Source: Paenibacillus tengchongensis
Lineage (GTDB): Bacteria; Bacillota; Bacilli; Paenibacillales; Paenibacillaceae
Reading direction: 5' to 3'
Assembly: GCF_008973665.1 (NCBI RefSeq)
Contig: NZ_WACP01000006.1
Location: 186,001-250,000, forward strand
Length of the DNA stretch: 64,000 nucleotides
Shown here: positions 7,808-16,732 of the stretch, piece after piece
Numbering within the stretch: the first letter of the stretch is position 1
How the letters are laid out: every line of letters begins with the position of its first letter
Translations under genes and position numbers: made by a program
Notes under the pieces: model-generated
What the model was told of the DNA's origin: nothing
The model's database searches: none
The model's input: only the letters and a program-made list of their open reading frames with translations

Positions 7808-8641
7808 ATGTACAAAGATTGGAATACCCGTCCTTTCTCCCCCAACCAGCGCATACTCGCCGATTTCATTCCCAAGAATGAGCAGCGGATTCTGTATATG
7901 ACCGAGCAGGAAATTGCCGATGAGCTGGGCCTCAGCATCGCCTCGGTCTCGCGGTTCTGGAAAGCGGCCGGATACAAGCATGCCAAGGATTTCAAGAGCA
8001 AGCTGCGCTTCCGCTTCGAATCGACCCCTTCGGAGAAGATGCGCGATGCCATGCAGCGGACGGACGGCGGCTCCCTTCCGCGTAAGCTGCTCGAAATCAC
8101 CTCCCACCACCTGGAGGAGACCGGCAAATATTTAAATGAAGCGCTGCTGCAGGAAGCCATCGACGCTTTGGCCGGTGCCAGGCAGATCTATATTTACAGT
8201 CCCGGCCCCTGTGCCGGCTTGGCCGAGCTGATGGCTTACCGGATGGCCCGTTATGGGCTTGTCCTTCGAAAGATGGCCGCAAGCGGCCACGAGCTGCTGG
8301 AGGCGCTGCTGCATGCCGGAGCCAAGGATGTCGTCGTCGTCTTCGGATTCGTGCAGCTGCTGCCGGAGACGGAGGTGATTCTGGATTATGCCAGAGAAGC
8401 GGGCTACCGGATTATCCTGATCACCGACCGGCTCGTCTTTCCGCGCTCCCAGGATGCCGATATTGTGCTGTATGCGGGGCGGGGTGAAGTGTGGGAATTC
8501 CATTCGATGGTCGGACCGACCTATATCGTCGAGAACCTGATTCTCGGCGTCGGGCTGCTGCATAAGGACCGCAGTCTGCGCAAGCTGGAGAAGCTCCAGC
8601 AGCTCCGGGCCAGATTTGGCGGAAAGCTGCCGCGGAGCTGA
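7808..8641 (+). CDS. RpiR/MurR family transcriptional regulator (HTH-SIS)
   Basis: A 277-residue regulator. The N-terminal HTH_6 domain (about 5-75) has MTEQEIADELGLSIASVSRFWKAAGYKHAKDFK. The C-terminal SIS domain (about 110-260) has IYIYSPGPCAGLAELMAYRMARYG, the sugar-phosphate-binding region. Family members sense phosphosugars. The ATG at 7808 is preceded by AGGAGG at 7794-7799; the longer frame runs into the promoter. It is divergent from the ECF transporter operon, which it most likely controls through the dyad at 7738-7753. Pairing of RpiR with an ECF transporter is uncommon. Confidence 0.88.
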   Translation: MYKDWNTRPFSPNQRILADFIPKNEQRILYMTEQEIADELGLSIASVSRFWKAAGYKHAKDFKSKLRFRFESTPSEKMRDAMQRTDGGSLPRKLLEITSHHLEETGKYLNEALLQEAIDALAGARQIYIYSPGPCAGLAELMAYRMARYGLVLRKMAASGHELLEALLHAGAKDVVVVFGFVQLLPETEVILDYAREAGYRIILITDRLVFPRSQDADIVLYAGRGEVWEFHSMVGPTYIVENLILGVGLLHKDRSLRKLEKLQQLRARFGGKLPRS

Positions 8642-8808
8642 GCCTTAGCACAGAAGGGTGTTAATGACAGGAGCCTTATGACGAGGATGAATAACAAACC
8701 GGATGATATCCGCAGGATCAGAGGGAAGGTCGGCCGGTGCTGGCAGTAGCTCTGACGGTATATTCTGGCTACGAGTTCTGAAGAACTGTCCTATTTGGTA
8801 AATCCTCC

Positions 8809-8837
8809 TTGCCAACTGTATCGGCTGCCGTTATAAT
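8809..8837 (+). promoter_or_regulatory. Sigma-A promoter of the PadR gene
   Basis: TTGCCA (8809-8814) and a perfect TATAAT (8832-8837) are separated by 17 bases. The start of transcription would fall at about 8844, inside the operator dyad. Confidence 0.8.
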
Positions 8838-8842
8838 AAATA

Positions 8843-8872
8843 TATCGTCTACCGTTATAACGGGAGACGATA
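8843..8872. promoter_or_regulatory. 30-bp dyad operator of the PadR gene
   Basis: Arms TATCGTCT (8843-8850) and AGACGATA (8865-8872) flank an inner perfect palindrome CCGTTATAACGG (8852-8863). Only one base pair in each half mismatches. The half site CCGTTATAA also occurs at 8828-8836, overlapping the -10 box. Its position just downstream of the promoter predicts autorepression. Confidence 0.7.
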
Positions 8873-8885
8873 AAGGAGGTGCGGA

Positions 8886-9209
8886 ATGCCCGCGGATAAA
8901 AGCAATGCGGCTTTAACCGAAGCCGTCTATTATATCCTGCTATCCCTGCATCAACCCATGCACGGGTATGGCATCATGCAGAATGTAGAGCAGTTAAGCG
9001 GCGGGCGGGTCGTTTTGGCGGCGGGAACCTTGTATGGGGCCATTAATAACCTGGTGGAACGCGGTTGGATTGCAGCTTTGCCCGGGGAGGGCAATTCCCG
9101 GAAGAAGGAATACGAAATTACGGACAGGGGCCGGAAAGCGGCCCGGGCGGAAGTAGAACGCCTGAAAGAGCTGGTGGACAATGGCAGCAGAATTATGGGA
9201 GGTCGTTAG
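8886..9209 (+). CDS. PadR family transcriptional repressor
   Basis: A 107-residue winged-helix protein with the PadR hallmark pattern ILLSLHQPMHGYGIMQNVEQ, then LAAGTLYGAINNLVERGWI and the wing KKEYEITDRGRKA. This is the short (subfamily s1-like) form, with only a brief C-terminal helix. AAAGGAGG precedes the ATG. It lies three bases upstream of a DUF2812 membrane gene; PadR regulators typically repress their own operon until a ligand is bound. The strong dyad at 8843-8872 supports autoregulation. Confidence 0.9.
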   Translation: MPADKSNAALTEAVYYILLSLHQPMHGYGIMQNVEQLSGGRVVLAAGTLYGAINNLVERGWIAALPGEGNSRKKEYEITDRGRKAARAEVERLKELVDNGSRIMGGR

Positions 9210-9211
9210 CC

Positions 9212-9799
9212 ATGAGGTATAACTGTTACAAGTGGTTCTCTCTGGGTGAGCATGAGAAAGAAGAGGCTTGGCTGAATGCCATGGCTGCCAAGGGGATGAT
9301 GCTTACAGGTGTCGCGGGCTTTAAATTCACCTTCGAAGACGATAATCCCGGCAAATATACTTATCGACTGGAATTGCTGGACTATCCCCCCACCCACCCG
9401 GAGTGTACTGCCTATATCAAGTTTATGGAGGAGACCGGCATCGAACACGTCGGCTCCGTCCGCAGATGGGTTTACTTCCGCAGACCGGCCCGTGAAGGGG
9501 CCTTCGAGCTCTATTCCGATCTCGACTCCAAAATGAGGCATTACAAGCGTATCACCTCAATCTCCAATACAGTAACCCTGTTGATGTTGATCGGGTTCCT
9601 GGTCAGCGGGATTTCCTGGTCCTTGCATGCCGCTGATGCCGGCTGGTCCCGGGAGCTCTTCTCCATCAATGATCCGTATTTTTGGGCCCTATTCTACGCA
9701 GTCATGCTTCTTGTGATCGCCTCTATCATTTATTTCAACGTGTTTGCTGTGCGCAGGTCGCTCCGCCGCCTGAAGAAGGAGCGGAAGTTAAGCGAATAA
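9212..9799 (+). CDS. DUF2812 membrane protein
   Basis: A 195-residue protein. The soluble N-terminal part (MRYNCYKWFSLGEHEKEEAWLNAMAAKG start, residues about 1-110) fits DUF2812. Two membrane helices follow (about 118-138 and 158-180), ending in a basic RRSLRRLKKERK tail. GGGAGG precedes the ATG at 9212, three bases after the PadR stop. PadR-DUF2812 gene pairs are frequent in Firmicutes, often linked with membrane stress or antimicrobial response, but no molecular function is established. Confidence 0.85.
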   Translation: MRYNCYKWFSLGEHEKEEAWLNAMAAKGMMLTGVAGFKFTFEDDNPGKYTYRLELLDYPPTHPECTAYIKFMEETGIEHVGSVRRWVYFRRPAREGAFELYSDLDSKMRHYKRITSISNTVTLLMLIGFLVSGISWSLHAADAGWSRELFSINDPYFWALFYAVMLLVIASIIYFNVFAVRRSLRRLKKERKLSE

Positions 9800-9805
9800 C
9801 CGATT

Positions 9806-9836
9806 AGGAGCTGCTCATTCACTGAGCAGCCTCCTT
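9806..9836 (+). terminator. Terminator of the PadR-DUF2812 operon
   Basis: A GGAG-CTGCTC / GAGCAG-CCTCC hairpin with a 7-base loop is followed by TTCTC, seven bases after the stop. The T-tract is short. Confidence 0.6.
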
Positions 9837-9906
9837 CTCATAGCGTTGTCAGGAACATCAGCGTAGATGGATGAACCGGTACAAGACGATGCGGAAGCTT
9901 ATCGTC

Positions 9907-11808
9907 TCATAAGCTCCACTCTATATAATCCACATAAGTGTCCCAGGTTCCGTTATCTGTGGTCACAATCAGCTTGACCTCCTGGGCTCCGGTGCCATGG
10001 ACCACATTGGTCAATGTCTGGACCGTAGGTGTAGTTCCGGTGAAATAAACGGAACCTACTGTCGTACCCCCGATTTGCAAATCCACTCTGGCCGTTGACG
10101 AGTTGCTGGATGCCCCGCGGATCGAGATCGTATGGGTGTCGTAGGCGAAATACTGTGAGAATGAACCGGCATCATTGTTCCCGTAGAGGGCAACTCCATT
10201 GAAAGGAGAAGTAATCTTCCCGGCGTAAGTCCCGCTGAGGGTCATATCTTCAGCTTCCACCCGGTTTCCTGTGCCGGCTGCATTTGCTGCAAACTGCCAG
10301 TAATCGAAATTGAACAGCTGGCCGCTGCCTGATCCGGTAAATACCAGGAACAGCCTGTGAACTCCCGTCGCGTTGCTGACAGCAGTTTCAACTTCCTTCC
10401 AGGTTTGTGTTCCGCCCGTAGAAGGGACATTAAGCGTTCCTGCGAGCGTTCCTGCCACGCTGTCCAGCCGGATTTCGATTTTGCCGCCGGTGCTCGAAGC
10501 TACGTTCGCTTTAAAAGTCTTGGCTCCGCCGCTACCAAAGTCAACATTTCCTACAGCAACCCAGTCTCCATTGTGAATATTCGTCACATTCATATTGCTT
10601 ACCGGTCCGCCAGCTGCCTGTGTTGCCTCGGTTCCGATGCCGGCATTCCAGCCAATGGTTTCGGCTTCGACCCTGGTATACGGATTCAGATTGGCAATCT
10701 GGGCGATGCCGTCCATATTTCCCTGAACTTCCTGGATCGTGCCGTCGGCATTATGGACAAGCTTATTGATATGCGGTGACCGGTAGCCTTTGCCATCTCC
10801 AAGCTGCGCCTTGCTGACGGTCTGCGCATGATACACCACATACCACTGATTGTTAAAGTTAAAGACGGCATGATGGTTGTTGCCGCCGACGCCAAAAAAG
10901 GTATACGGATTCTTCAGGAAATGGCCGACATACGTAAAAGGGCCTGTAGGACTGTTACTCACCATATAGCCGATCTCGCCTGCCGGATAAGCTGCCGGAT
11001 GAGTGCCGGAGAAATTAATGCAGTAGGAATAATAATATTTGCCGTTGTACTTGTGGATTCCCGAATCCTCAAACATATAAGGCGCGTCAATGGTCGTTGC
11101 ACTTCCGGCAATGCTGGTCATATCGGGGCCCAGCTTCAGAACTCTGGCTGTCCGGGGATTGGCGATGGATGCGGGATCAGAGGTATTCGGTATCCCTCCC
11201 CCGCAGTACAGATATCCGTTTCCATCATCGTCCACCAATACGGCCGGGTCAAAAAGCCAGGTAACGCCGGACATCCCGGCTGTACTGGTCGTAACCAGCG
11301 CTTTGCCTAGCGGATCAGTCCATGGACCTACCGGAGAGTTAGCCGTTAACACGCCGATCCCGGAGGCACCGTTGGCAAAATACAAAAAGAATTTGTCAAC
11401 GCCATTGATTTTTTTCACCGCCACGGAAGGGGCCCAGGAGAGTGATGCCCATTTGGCAATACCTTGACCATTATTTGAATTGTTGGCTCCGGCAACCGGA
11501 ACGGGCGTATGATCCGTCCAGTTCACCATATCCGCCGAAGAGATGACATTGATTTTGTTCAAGACGCTGAAATCATTGTCCTTTACCGAGCCGTCGCTGT
11601 TATATACATAAGCATCGCTGGACATATACACATAGACTCTGCCATTGTAGGTCAGGGCGAAGGGATCGGCACCCAGCTTATGGTCCATGAGCGGATTGGA
11701 TTTCCCCGGCTGCTTGGCAATTGCACTGTTGGCAGCGAACACAGACATGATGGGCATACAACCCATCAATACGATAAACGTTAATAGAATAGCTGCGATC
11801 TTTTTCAT
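9907..11808 (-). CDS. xynD: Secreted arabinoxylan arabinofuranohydrolase, GH43-CBM6-CBM36
   Basis: A 633-residue secreted enzyme. The signal peptide (about 1-25) ends in VFAA. The GH43 five-blade domain (about 35-345) contains DHKLGADPFALTYNGRVY, WLFDPAVLVDDDGNGY and MFEDSGIHKYNGKYYYSYC, closely matching B. subtilis XynD, which removes arabinose from arabinoxylan. A CBM6 (about 375-505) and a second module of about 120 residues follow. The second module ends NGTWDTYVDYIEW, which is like the calcium-dependent xylan-binding CBM36 of P. polymyxa Xyn43A. GGGAGG precedes the ATG, and a perfect CcpA cre site lies at 11831-11844. It starts the hemicellulose locus with the furanose importer. Confidence 0.93.
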   Translation of the reverse strand: MKKIAAILLTFIVLMGCMPIMSVFAANSAIAKQPGKSNPLMDHKLGADPFALTYNGRVYVYMSSDAYVYNSDGSVKDNDFSVLNKINVISSADMVNWTDHTPVPVAGANNSNNGQGIAKWASLSWAPSVAVKKINGVDKFFLYFANGASGIGVLTANSPVGPWTDPLGKALVTTSTAGMSGVTWLFDPAVLVDDDGNGYLYCGGGIPNTSDPASIANPRTARVLKLGPDMTSIAGSATTIDAPYMFEDSGIHKYNGKYYYSYCINFSGTHPAAYPAGEIGYMVSNSPTGPFTYVGHFLKNPYTFFGVGGNNHHAVFNFNNQWYVVYHAQTVSKAQLGDGKGYRSPHINKLVHNADGTIQEVQGNMDGIAQIANLNPYTRVEAETIGWNAGIGTEATQAAGGPVSNMNVTNIHNGDWVAVGNVDFGSGGAKTFKANVASSTGGKIEIRLDSVAGTLAGTLNVPSTGGTQTWKEVETAVSNATGVHRLFLVFTGSGSGQLFNFDYWQFAANAAGTGNRVEAEDMTLSGTYAGKITSPFNGVALYGNNDAGSFSQYFAYDTHTISIRGASSNSSTARVDLQIGGTTVGSVYFTGTTPTVQTLTNVVHGTGAQEVKLIVTTDNGTWDTYVDYIEWSL

Positions 11809-11830
11809 CCAAATACCTCCCGATCATAAT

Positions 11831-11844
11831 TGTAATCGTTTACA
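11831..11844. promoter_or_regulatory. CcpA cre site upstream of xynD
   Basis: TGTAATCGTTTACA (minus strand TGTAAACGATTACA) matches TGWAANCGNTNWCA at every position, 22 bases before the xynD start. Carbon catabolite repression is expected. Confidence 0.8.
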
Positions 11845-12015
11845 TAATAGAAAGACATAAATACCTTGCTTCACCTTCCCACCCTTCGTTCTTGTATTAA
11901 TTTATATTATTTCTAATATTTGTTACTCGAAAACATCATATTATAATTACATTTGTGGAACAATGTAGATTTTTATTTGAAAAGTTTAATTTTTTGCGCA
12001 ATTGTTAGATTTCCC

Positions 12016-12052
12016 AAAAAAAGAAAGCAGACCTCTTATTTCCGCCTGCTTC
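12016..12052 (-). terminator. Terminator of the second sugar-binding protein gene
   Basis: On the minus strand AAGCAGGC...GTCTGCTTT is followed by CTTTTTTT directly after the stop at 12056. Confidence 0.75.
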
Positions 12053-12055
12053 CCT

Positions 12056-13090
12056 TCAATATTTGCGGTTCTCCACTTCCATGCCGGCGAGCTCCTGGGT
12101 AAAAATGTCCTCGGGCGGCACGATTCTCTTCGGCAGTGTCCGGCCCGACATAATCTCCTTAGCAGCCTGCATCAGCAGCGGACCAAGCAGCGGGTTACAC
12201 TCCACTACAGCATTAATATTGCCTTCGATCATCTGCTCGAACGCCCGTCTTGTTCCATCTACTGAAATAATGATGATGTCACTTCCGGCCTTAAGCCCCG
12301 CCTCTTCAATGGCCTCAACCGCACCAATCGCCATATCGTCATTGTGGGCATACAGTACCTGAGGCCACTCTTCTTCCGGCTGCTGCAGGAACTCCCGCAT
12401 AACCTCCCGTCCTCCGCTCTTGGTGAAGCCTGCAGGCTTGCTCTGCGTAATCCGGAAATTCTGTTTGTCCTCGATCATCTTGCGGAAGCCCCGCCCCCGG
12501 TCAATCGACGGCGTCGAACCTTCTGTACCCTGCAATTCAGCAATAGTAATCACACCGGAATCATGACGCATTTTATCAATCATATATTTTGCCGCCTTCA
12601 CCCCCTCCTCATAAAAGTCTGAGCCTATGAAAGTAACGTAGAGTGAGCTGTCCTGCACATTGACCGAACGGTCCAGGATAATAACCGGAATCCCGGCCAG
12701 CTTGATCTCCTCCAGGATCGCTTCCCAGCCTGTCTGTACGACAGGTGCAATCGCAATGATATCGACTTCGCTGTCGATAAATGAACGGATGGCGTCAAAC
12801 TGCTTCTGCTGGTCCTGCTCGGCGTTCCTCAGTATAAGGGTAATGCCCGCCTCTGCGGAGGCTTCCTGAATCGAAGCAGTATTGGCCTCCCGCCAGGTGC
12901 TCTCCGAACCTAGCTGCGAGAAGCCCAGCACGATCCGTTTGGCCGCCGCAGGCCCGTCTTCGTCAAGCAGCTGTCCGCTTAACGCGGGGGCCGCAGTACG
13001 CAGCGGGATCTGCCTCTGCCCAGTATTTGCTGATGAGCAGCCGCTTAACAGGAGCAGCAGCAGGACCAGACACCATTTCCCCATTTTCAT
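12056..13090 (-). CDS. Sugar ABC transporter substrate-binding lipoprotein, YtfQ-like paralogue 2
   Basis: A 344-residue periplasmic-binding-protein type I (Peripla_BP_4) lipoprotein. The lipobox is LLLSGC (Cys about 19). The ligand-domain signatures are IVLGFSQLGSESTWREANT, YVTFIGSDFYEEG, LYAHNDDMAIGAVEAIEEAG and VECNPLLGPLLMQA. These match E. coli YtfQ (galactofuranose-binding) and the paralogue at 16785-17819. The start at 13090 places GGAGG 8 bases upstream. It lies downstream of yjfF with its own cre site and terminator, so it is probably also transcribed alone. A second binding protein may broaden the furanose range. Confidence 0.85.
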   Translation of the reverse strand: MKMGKWCLVLLLLLLSGCSSANTGQRQIPLRTAAPALSGQLLDEDGPAAAKRIVLGFSQLGSESTWREANTASIQEASAEAGITLILRNAEQDQQKQFDAIRSFIDSEVDIIAIAPVVQTGWEAILEEIKLAGIPVIILDRSVNVQDSSLYVTFIGSDFYEEGVKAAKYMIDKMRHDSGVITIAELQGTEGSTPSIDRGRGFRKMIEDKQNFRITQSKPAGFTKSGGREVMREFLQQPEEEWPQVLYAHNDDMAIGAVEAIEEAGLKAGSDIIIISVDGTRRAFEQMIEGNINAVVECNPLLGPLLMQAAKEIMSGRTLPKRIVPPEDIFTQELAGMEVENRKY

Positions 13091-13108
13091 CGGCATCCCC
13101 TCCAGAAT

Positions 13109-13122
13109 TGTTAGCGATTACA
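13109..13122. promoter_or_regulatory. CcpA cre site upstream of the second sugar-binding protein gene
   Basis: TGTTAGCGATTACA (minus strand TGTAATCGCTAACA) fits TGWAANCGNTNWCA at all positions. Confidence 0.75.
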
Positions 13123-13186
13123 ATTATATATAAAAAGCATCAGGAAACAAATGGTTATTGTCTCCCGATGCAGGCTTTGCTTATTA

Positions 13187-14152
13187 TCATTTCCGGGCGG
13201 GGCTTCCCGAGGTAAGCACCCGCTGCAGGAGGATGAATACAAACAGCAGCAGACCGATGACGATTTTGGTCCACCAGGAGCTAAGTGTCCCCTCGAAGCT
13301 GATAATGGTCTGGATCACCCCTTGAATCAGCACACCAAAGAAAGTGCCGAGCACATACCCTACGCCTCCGGTCAACAGCGTGCCGCCAATGACAACAGCC
13401 GCAATCGTATCGAGCTCAAAGCCGACCGCATGCAGCCCATATCCCGACAGCATATAGAAGGTAAATACAACCCCGGCGAGCGACGAGCAGAATCCGCTTA
13501 ACGTGTAGACCAGCACCTTGGTCCGCGCGACGGGAAGTCCCATCAGCAGGGCGGATTGCTCATTGCCTCCAAGCGCATATACATTGCGCCCGAAACGGGT
13601 ATAGTGGGCGGTAAAAATTGCCGCAGCGACCACGATCAGGGCTATAACAGCGCTAATGGAAAGGAAACTGCTGCCCGGCAACGGAATTTTGGTCTGGGCG
13701 ACAGCCGTGTAGAACGGATGGTCGATAGTTATCGTATCGATGCTGATTACATAGCATAACCCCCGCGCCAGGAACATCCCCGCCAGCGTAACAATGAATG
13801 GCTGTATTTTAAAATAATGAATGATCGCGCCCATGGCACTCCCGAAGGCAGCGCCCATCAGAAGCACCAGCGGAATGACGACCAGCGGCGGCCAGCCCAG
13901 CTGCTGCACCAGACTGGCAGAGATCATCGTCGACAAGGCAATGACCGATCCGACAGAGAGGTCAATCCCCCCCGACAGGATAACAAAAGACATGCCGACA
14001 GCAGTCACCAGCAGAAAGGCGTTATCGACCAGCAGGTTCATCAGTACCTGAAGGGAGAAGAATCCGGTATATCTGAAAGAACCAGCTGCGAACATAACCA
14101 GAAACAGCAGAATGGTAACAACAATCGGGATGTATTTGCGGTTAAGAGACAT
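13187..14152 (-). CDS. yjfF: Furanose ABC transporter permease, YjfF-like
   Basis: A 321-residue polytopic permease of the BPD_transp_2 (ribose/xylose/galactofuranose) family. Signatures are FVILSGGIDLSVGSVIALSTM and the conserved GFELDTIAAVVIGGTLLTGGVG. The ATG at 14152 follows AAGGAGAT by 8 bases and overlaps the end of the ytfT-like gene by 11 bases. The two different permeases form a heterodimer in YtfQRT-YjfF transporters. It would import a furanose sugar, here most plausibly arabinofuranose released by XynD (inference). Confidence 0.87.
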   Translation of the reverse strand: MSLNRKYIPIVVTILLFLVMFAAGSFRYTGFFSLQVLMNLLVDNAFLLVTAVGMSFVILSGGIDLSVGSVIALSTMISASLVQQLGWPPLVVIPLVLLMGAAFGSAMGAIIHYFKIQPFIVTLAGMFLARGLCYVISIDTITIDHPFYTAVAQTKIPLPGSSFLSISAVIALIVVAAAIFTAHYTRFGRNVYALGGNEQSALLMGLPVARTKVLVYTLSGFCSSLAGVVFTFYMLSGYGLHAVGFELDTIAAVVIGGTLLTGGVGYVLGTFFGVLIQGVIQTIISFEGTLSSWWTKIVIGLLLFVFILLQRVLTSGSPARK

Positions 14153-15179
14153 GACGGGTGATCTCCTTTTCTGCGGGGTAATGGCGCGTCTTCCAGCGGG
14201 CGGCAAAAGCGGCACGGAACGAATCCGACTGGATCAGACAGACGGCCAGAACCACGAAGGCTTTGACGACCAGTGTTATTTCCGGGGGTACACCGATCAT
14301 ATAAATGGTTGTGGTCAGCGTTTGGATGATCAGCGCCCCGATGACGGTGCCTGTGAGATAGTACCTTCCGCCATTGAGGGACGTCCCCCCGATGACAACC
14401 GCCAGAATAGCGTCCAGCTCATACCACAGGCCGGCGTTATTGCCGTCTGCACTGGAGACATTGGAGCTGAGCAGCAACCCGGCAATGCCTGCGCATAAAC
14501 CGCAGAAGATATACACCGACAGAATAACCCATTTCGCCCGGACGCCGGCCATCAGGCTTGCAGTAGGATTACAGCCCACGGATTCGATAAACAGGCCCAG
14601 CGCCGTTCTTCGGGTAAGCAGGGCAATGAGCAGGACGAGGATCACGACAAATATGGAGAATGGCAGGGTAGCTAGTGATCCGGAGCCGATATATGCATAT
14701 TTGGCGCTGGTTACAGTAATAATCTGGCCGCCGGTAACCAATTGGGCAATCCCGCGTCCTGCAACCATAAGTATCAGTGTAGCGATAATGGGCTGAATAC
14801 CGGCTACAGAGACCAGCAGTCCGTTCCATAACCCCAAGACGAGCGATAATCCGACGGCAAGCAGCACGGAGATCAATATAAGCACCAAGGAATTCTGATC
14901 CGGACCTTTGCTGATGCTGAGACAGGCCACAGCGCCTGATATTGCAACGATGGAACCGACAGACAGGTCGATGCCCTTGGTGGCGACGACCAGTGTCATC
15001 CCGATTGCCACCAGGATAAGCGGCGAGCCGAAGTTCAGGATATCAATCAGGCTGCCATATAAATGGCCGTCATGCATGGTGATGGTGAAGAAATCCGGTG
15101 AATAACACAGATTAAATAACAATAATGCGGCCAACACGCACAGTGGCCAGAATAAATGATGTTTAACTAATCTTCCCAT
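14142..15179 (-). CDS. ytfT: Furanose ABC transporter permease, YtfT-like
   Basis: A 345-residue BPD_transp_2 permease with about ten helices. It contains GMTLVVATKGIDLSVGSIVAISG and LDAILAVVIGGTSLNGGRYYLTGTVIGA, and the overall pattern of E. coli YtfT. It lies 6 bases after the ATPase gene and overlaps the second permease. Together with the YtfR-like ATPase, YtfQ-like binding proteins and YjfF-like subunit it makes a complete importer. Confidence 0.87.
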   Translation of the reverse strand: MGRLVKHHLFWPLCVLAALLLFNLCYSPDFFTITMHDGHLYGSLIDILNFGSPLILVAIGMTLVVATKGIDLSVGSIVAISGAVACLSISKGPDQNSLVLILISVLLAVGLSLVLGLWNGLLVSVAGIQPIIATLILMVAGRGIAQLVTGGQIITVTSAKYAYIGSGSLATLPFSIFVVILVLLIALLTRRTALGLFIESVGCNPTASLMAGVRAKWVILSVYIFCGLCAGIAGLLLSSNVSSADGNNAGLWYELDAILAVVIGGTSLNGGRYYLTGTVIGALIIQTLTTTIYMIGVPPEITLVVKAFVVLAVCLIQSDSFRAAFAARWKTRHYPAEKEITRHVS

Positions 15180-15185
15180 GGTCGG

Positions 15186-16697
15186 TCAGCCTCCTGCAAT
15201 CGACTGCATAATATGCTGCTGGCTCATATCCTTGCCGGTAACTTCCTTTACCTTCCGGCGGTCCCGCAGGACGGCGATCCGGTCGCTGACGCGCAGCACC
15301 TCCTCCAGTTCGGACGAGATGAACAGGAATGACATTCCCTGGCGGGAAAGTGAGAGCACCAGCTTTTGAATTTCCGCCTTGGCCCCGATATCAATCCCGC
15401 GGGTAGGCTCATCGAGGATCAGGAGCTGCGGCTCCGTGAGAAGCCAGCGGGCCAACAGCACCTTCTGCTGGTTTCCGCCGCTTAGATTCTTGATCAGATG
15501 ATCGGGATTAGGGGGATTGATGTTCAGCATGCGGATATATTCCCCGGCAATCTCCTCCTGCCGCTTCCGGGAAATGGCCTTAAAGGCTCCGTATTTAGCC
15601 TGTAGTACAAGAATTATATTCTCTCTTACCGTCAAATCTCCGATAATCCCCTCCGTCTTGCGGTTCTCGGAGCAGAAGGCGATCCGCCTTCTGATGGCCT
15701 CACGGGGAGAACGAACCGTGCCAGCGGATTCCGGCAGCGTCAATCTTCCGGAGTCCGGTTTGTCCGCACCGAAGAACAGGCGCGCCGTCTCCGTCCGCCC
15801 TGAGCCGAGCAGGCCCGCCAGGCCGACCACCTCCCCCTGGCGAATCGCCAGGTCAAACGGCTCGATCCCGCCTTTGCGGCCCAAGCCTTCGGCTCTAATC
15901 CATTCACCGCCCAGCGTATGCTGATCCGCCTCCGCCAGGCTCGGCAGCTCCTCCAGCAAATGGAGCTCCTTCCCGATCATTTTCATGACCAGCTCCAGCC
16001 GGGTTAACTCCTCAGCCATATACTCGCCGACAAATTCACCACCCCGCAGGATGGTCACCCGGTCGGAGATTTCATACATCTGATCCAGGAAATGCGTAAC
16101 AAACAATATGGACAAGCCGTCCTGCTTGAGCTTTCTCATGATCCGGAACAGCTGCTCCACTTCCTTCTGATCCAGGCTTGAGGTCGGTTCGTCCAGTATC
16201 AGCACCTTCGCTGAAATATTTAAAGCCCGGGCGATCGCAACTAACTGCTGGACGGCTACTGAATACGTATGCAGAGGCCGGGTTACATCAATCTGCAAAT
16301 TCATCCGCTCACTAAGCAGTTCAGCGGCACGCCGGTTCATCTCTTTCCACAGAATCCGGCCGAATCTCCGCGGCTCTCTTCCTATAAATATATTCTCCGC
16401 TACGGTCAAATTGGGGCACAGATTCACCTCCTGATACACGGTACTGATTCCGGCAGCCTGCGATTCCAGGGGACTGTGCAGCGTAATGGGCATGCCTTCC
16501 ATTTCCACTCGGCCTTCATCAATCGAATAAACGCCGGTCAGCACTTTGATCAGTGTTGATTTGCCGGCGCCATTCTCCCCCATAAGGGCATGAACCTCAC
16601 CCGGAAACAGGCGCAGATTCACATCACTGAGCGCCTTGACGCCCGGAAACCGCTTATGAATCTTCGTCATTTGCAATATGGGCTTCTGCGTGCTCAT
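15186..16697 (-). CDS. ytfR: Sugar ABC transporter double ATPase, YtfR-like
   Basis: A 503-residue tandem ATPase of the RbsA/MglA/YtfR class. Domain 1 (about 8-240) has Walker A GENGAGKST and Walker B ILDEPTSSLD. Its signature region around residue 140 (HTYSVAVQQLVAIARAL) is degenerate, as usual in this class. Domain 2 (about 260-495) has the degenerate GLLGSGRTE P-loop and an intact signature NLSGGNQQK with LLILDEPTRGIDIGAKAEI. The asymmetric pair is normal for this family. It is preceded by a stem-loop that separates it from the highly expressed binding-protein gene. Confidence 0.9.
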   Translation of the reverse strand: MSTQKPILQMTKIHKRFPGVKALSDVNLRLFPGEVHALMGENGAGKSTLIKVLTGVYSIDEGRVEMEGMPITLHSPLESQAAGISTVYQEVNLCPNLTVAENIFIGREPRRFGRILWKEMNRRAAELLSERMNLQIDVTRPLHTYSVAVQQLVAIARALNISAKVLILDEPTSSLDQKEVEQLFRIMRKLKQDGLSILFVTHFLDQMYEISDRVTILRGGEFVGEYMAEELTRLELVMKMIGKELHLLEELPSLAEADQHTLGGEWIRAEGLGRKGGIEPFDLAIRQGEVVGLAGLLGSGRTETARLFFGADKPDSGRLTLPESAGTVRSPREAIRRRIAFCSENRKTEGIIGDLTVRENIILVLQAKYGAFKAISRKRQEEIAGEYIRMLNINPPNPDHLIKNLSGGNQQKVLLARWLLTEPQLLILDEPTRGIDIGAKAEIQKLVLSLSRQGMSFLFISSELEEVLRVSDRIAVLRDRRKVKEVTGKDMSQQHIMQSIAGG

Positions 16698-16732
16698 CTT
16701 CTCCGTCCACTCCTCTTTCTTGCGAGATAGAA

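Noticed and set aside
8679..8750. Small plus-strand ORF of about 23 codons between the RpiR and PadR genes
   Set aside because: No convincing ribosome binding site, no hydrophobic or conserved pattern, and it sits in promoter-containing intergenic DNA.
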